Origin: Dongia_B sp964406155
GTDB taxonomy: Bacteria; Pseudomonadota; Alphaproteobacteria; Dongiales; Dongiaceae
DNA length: 64,000 nucleotides
Reading direction: 5' to 3'
NCBI GenBank assembly: GCA_964406155.1
Contig: CAYOQR010000001.1
Span: 150,490-214,489 of the forward strand
A program made the translations under genes and the position numbers. The notes beneath the pieces are model-generated. The model searched no databases. It had not been told where the DNA came from and saw nothing but the letters and a program-made list of their open reading frames with translations. Of this stretch, positions 63,707 to 64,000 are shown piece after piece (position 1 is the first letter of the stretch; each line of letters starts with the position of its first letter).

Positions 63707-64000
63707 TTATTCGCCGGCTTTGGCCTGAACGAAACCGGGCACCACCGGCGCCGGGAAGCTGCGGTCGTGGCGCAAGGCCGGGATCATTTGGCGCGCTTGC
63801 GCCACCTTCGCCAGATCGAGATCGGCGGTGATGAAGCCCACTTCCTCGCCGCCATCGGCCAGCACCTCGCCCCAGGGATCGACGATCAGGGAATGGCCAT
63901 AGGTCTTGCGGCCCTCGGCGTGAAGGCCGGTCTGGTTCGGGGCGATGACGAAACAACCGGTCTCGATCGCCCGGGCACGGACCAGCACATGCCAATGCGC
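63707..64000 (-). CDS. carbon-nitrogen hydrolase (nitrilase superfamily), C-terminal part
   Basis: Only the last 97 residues or so are inside the window; the frame continues past base 64000. The visible part starts AHWHVLVRARAIETGCFVIAPNQTG and continues YGHSLIVDPWGEVLADGGEE, both hallmarks of the nitrilase superfamily (omega-amidase/Nit-like branch). The catalytic Glu-Lys-Cys residues are upstream and not visible. Such enzymes hydrolyse amides of small acids or deaminated glutathione; a role with the guanidino genes is possible but unproven. Confidence 0.88.
   Translation of the reverse strand, partial: AHWHVLVRARAIETGCFVIAPNQTGLHAEGRKTYGHSLIVDPWGEVLADGGEEVGFITADLDLAKVAQARQMIPALRHDRSFPAPVVPGFVQAKAGE

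Overview
The window is GC-rich, densely packed bacterial chromosome. The gene types (split glycyl-tRNA synthetase glyQ/glyS, HutF-type histidine catabolism, GlxA-type regulators, a mgd/mgs/gmaS-like C1-nitrogen cluster, RNase J) suggest an alphaproteobacterium, probably a Rhodospirillales relative. That assignment rests on gene content from memory, not on a phylogeny. I see no insertion sequence, prophage, CRISPR array or rRNA. One tRNA gene (Pro, CGG) is present.

Layout. 1-5001: a five-gene dipeptide/oligopeptide-type ABC importer operon whose binding-protein gene is cut by the left edge. 5237-11252: a DbpA-type DEAD-box helicase, a MeaB-type GTPase and several small proteins and lipoproteins, some of them AT-richer than their surroundings. 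11331-20497: housekeeping genes (ppdK, glyS, glyQ, small envelope proteins, a TrmN6-like methylase, ispB, tRNA-Pro). 20667-24530: hut genes hutF, hutC and a histidase-like gene, with a good HutC-type operator. 24745-31649: GNAT, CDF transporter, ureohydrolase, IclR regulator, PhyH dioxygenase, a Tat-exported solute-binding protein and a LysE exporter.

31771-45300 is the core of the window. Read along the minus strand it is soxBDAG/mgdABCD, two regulators (GlxA/AraC type and XRE-cupin), mgsABC/glxBCD, a type III glutamine synthetase/gmaS-like gene, and formate-THF ligase. This is the canonical order of the N-methylglutamate pathway (methylamine to gamma-glutamylmethylamide to N-methylglutamate to C1 unit on THF) with two regulators inserted. 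46368-51563 holds a second, divergent set (a larger type III GS-like protein, amidotransferase, GXGXG subunit, FMN subunit) plus an unrecognised 130-residue protein, under a divergent FadR-type regulator. The two FMN subunits differ sharply at the Fe-S cysteine region.

52931-64000: RNase J; a DDAH/amidinotransferase-family protein; a polyamine-type ABC importer with a TetR regulator; an MBL hydrolase; an aminotransferase; a second ureohydrolase; and a nitrilase-family gene cut by the right edge. Two ureohydrolases, a DDAH-like enzyme and a methylamine pathway within 40 kb suggest use of guanidino and N-methylated nitrogen compounds (inference).

The main leads are the histidase-like protein lacking the Ala-Ser-Gly cofactor triad, the twin split glutamate-synthase modules and their 130-residue companion, a delta subunit lacking zinc cysteines, and several unassigned palindromes and hairpins near these genes.
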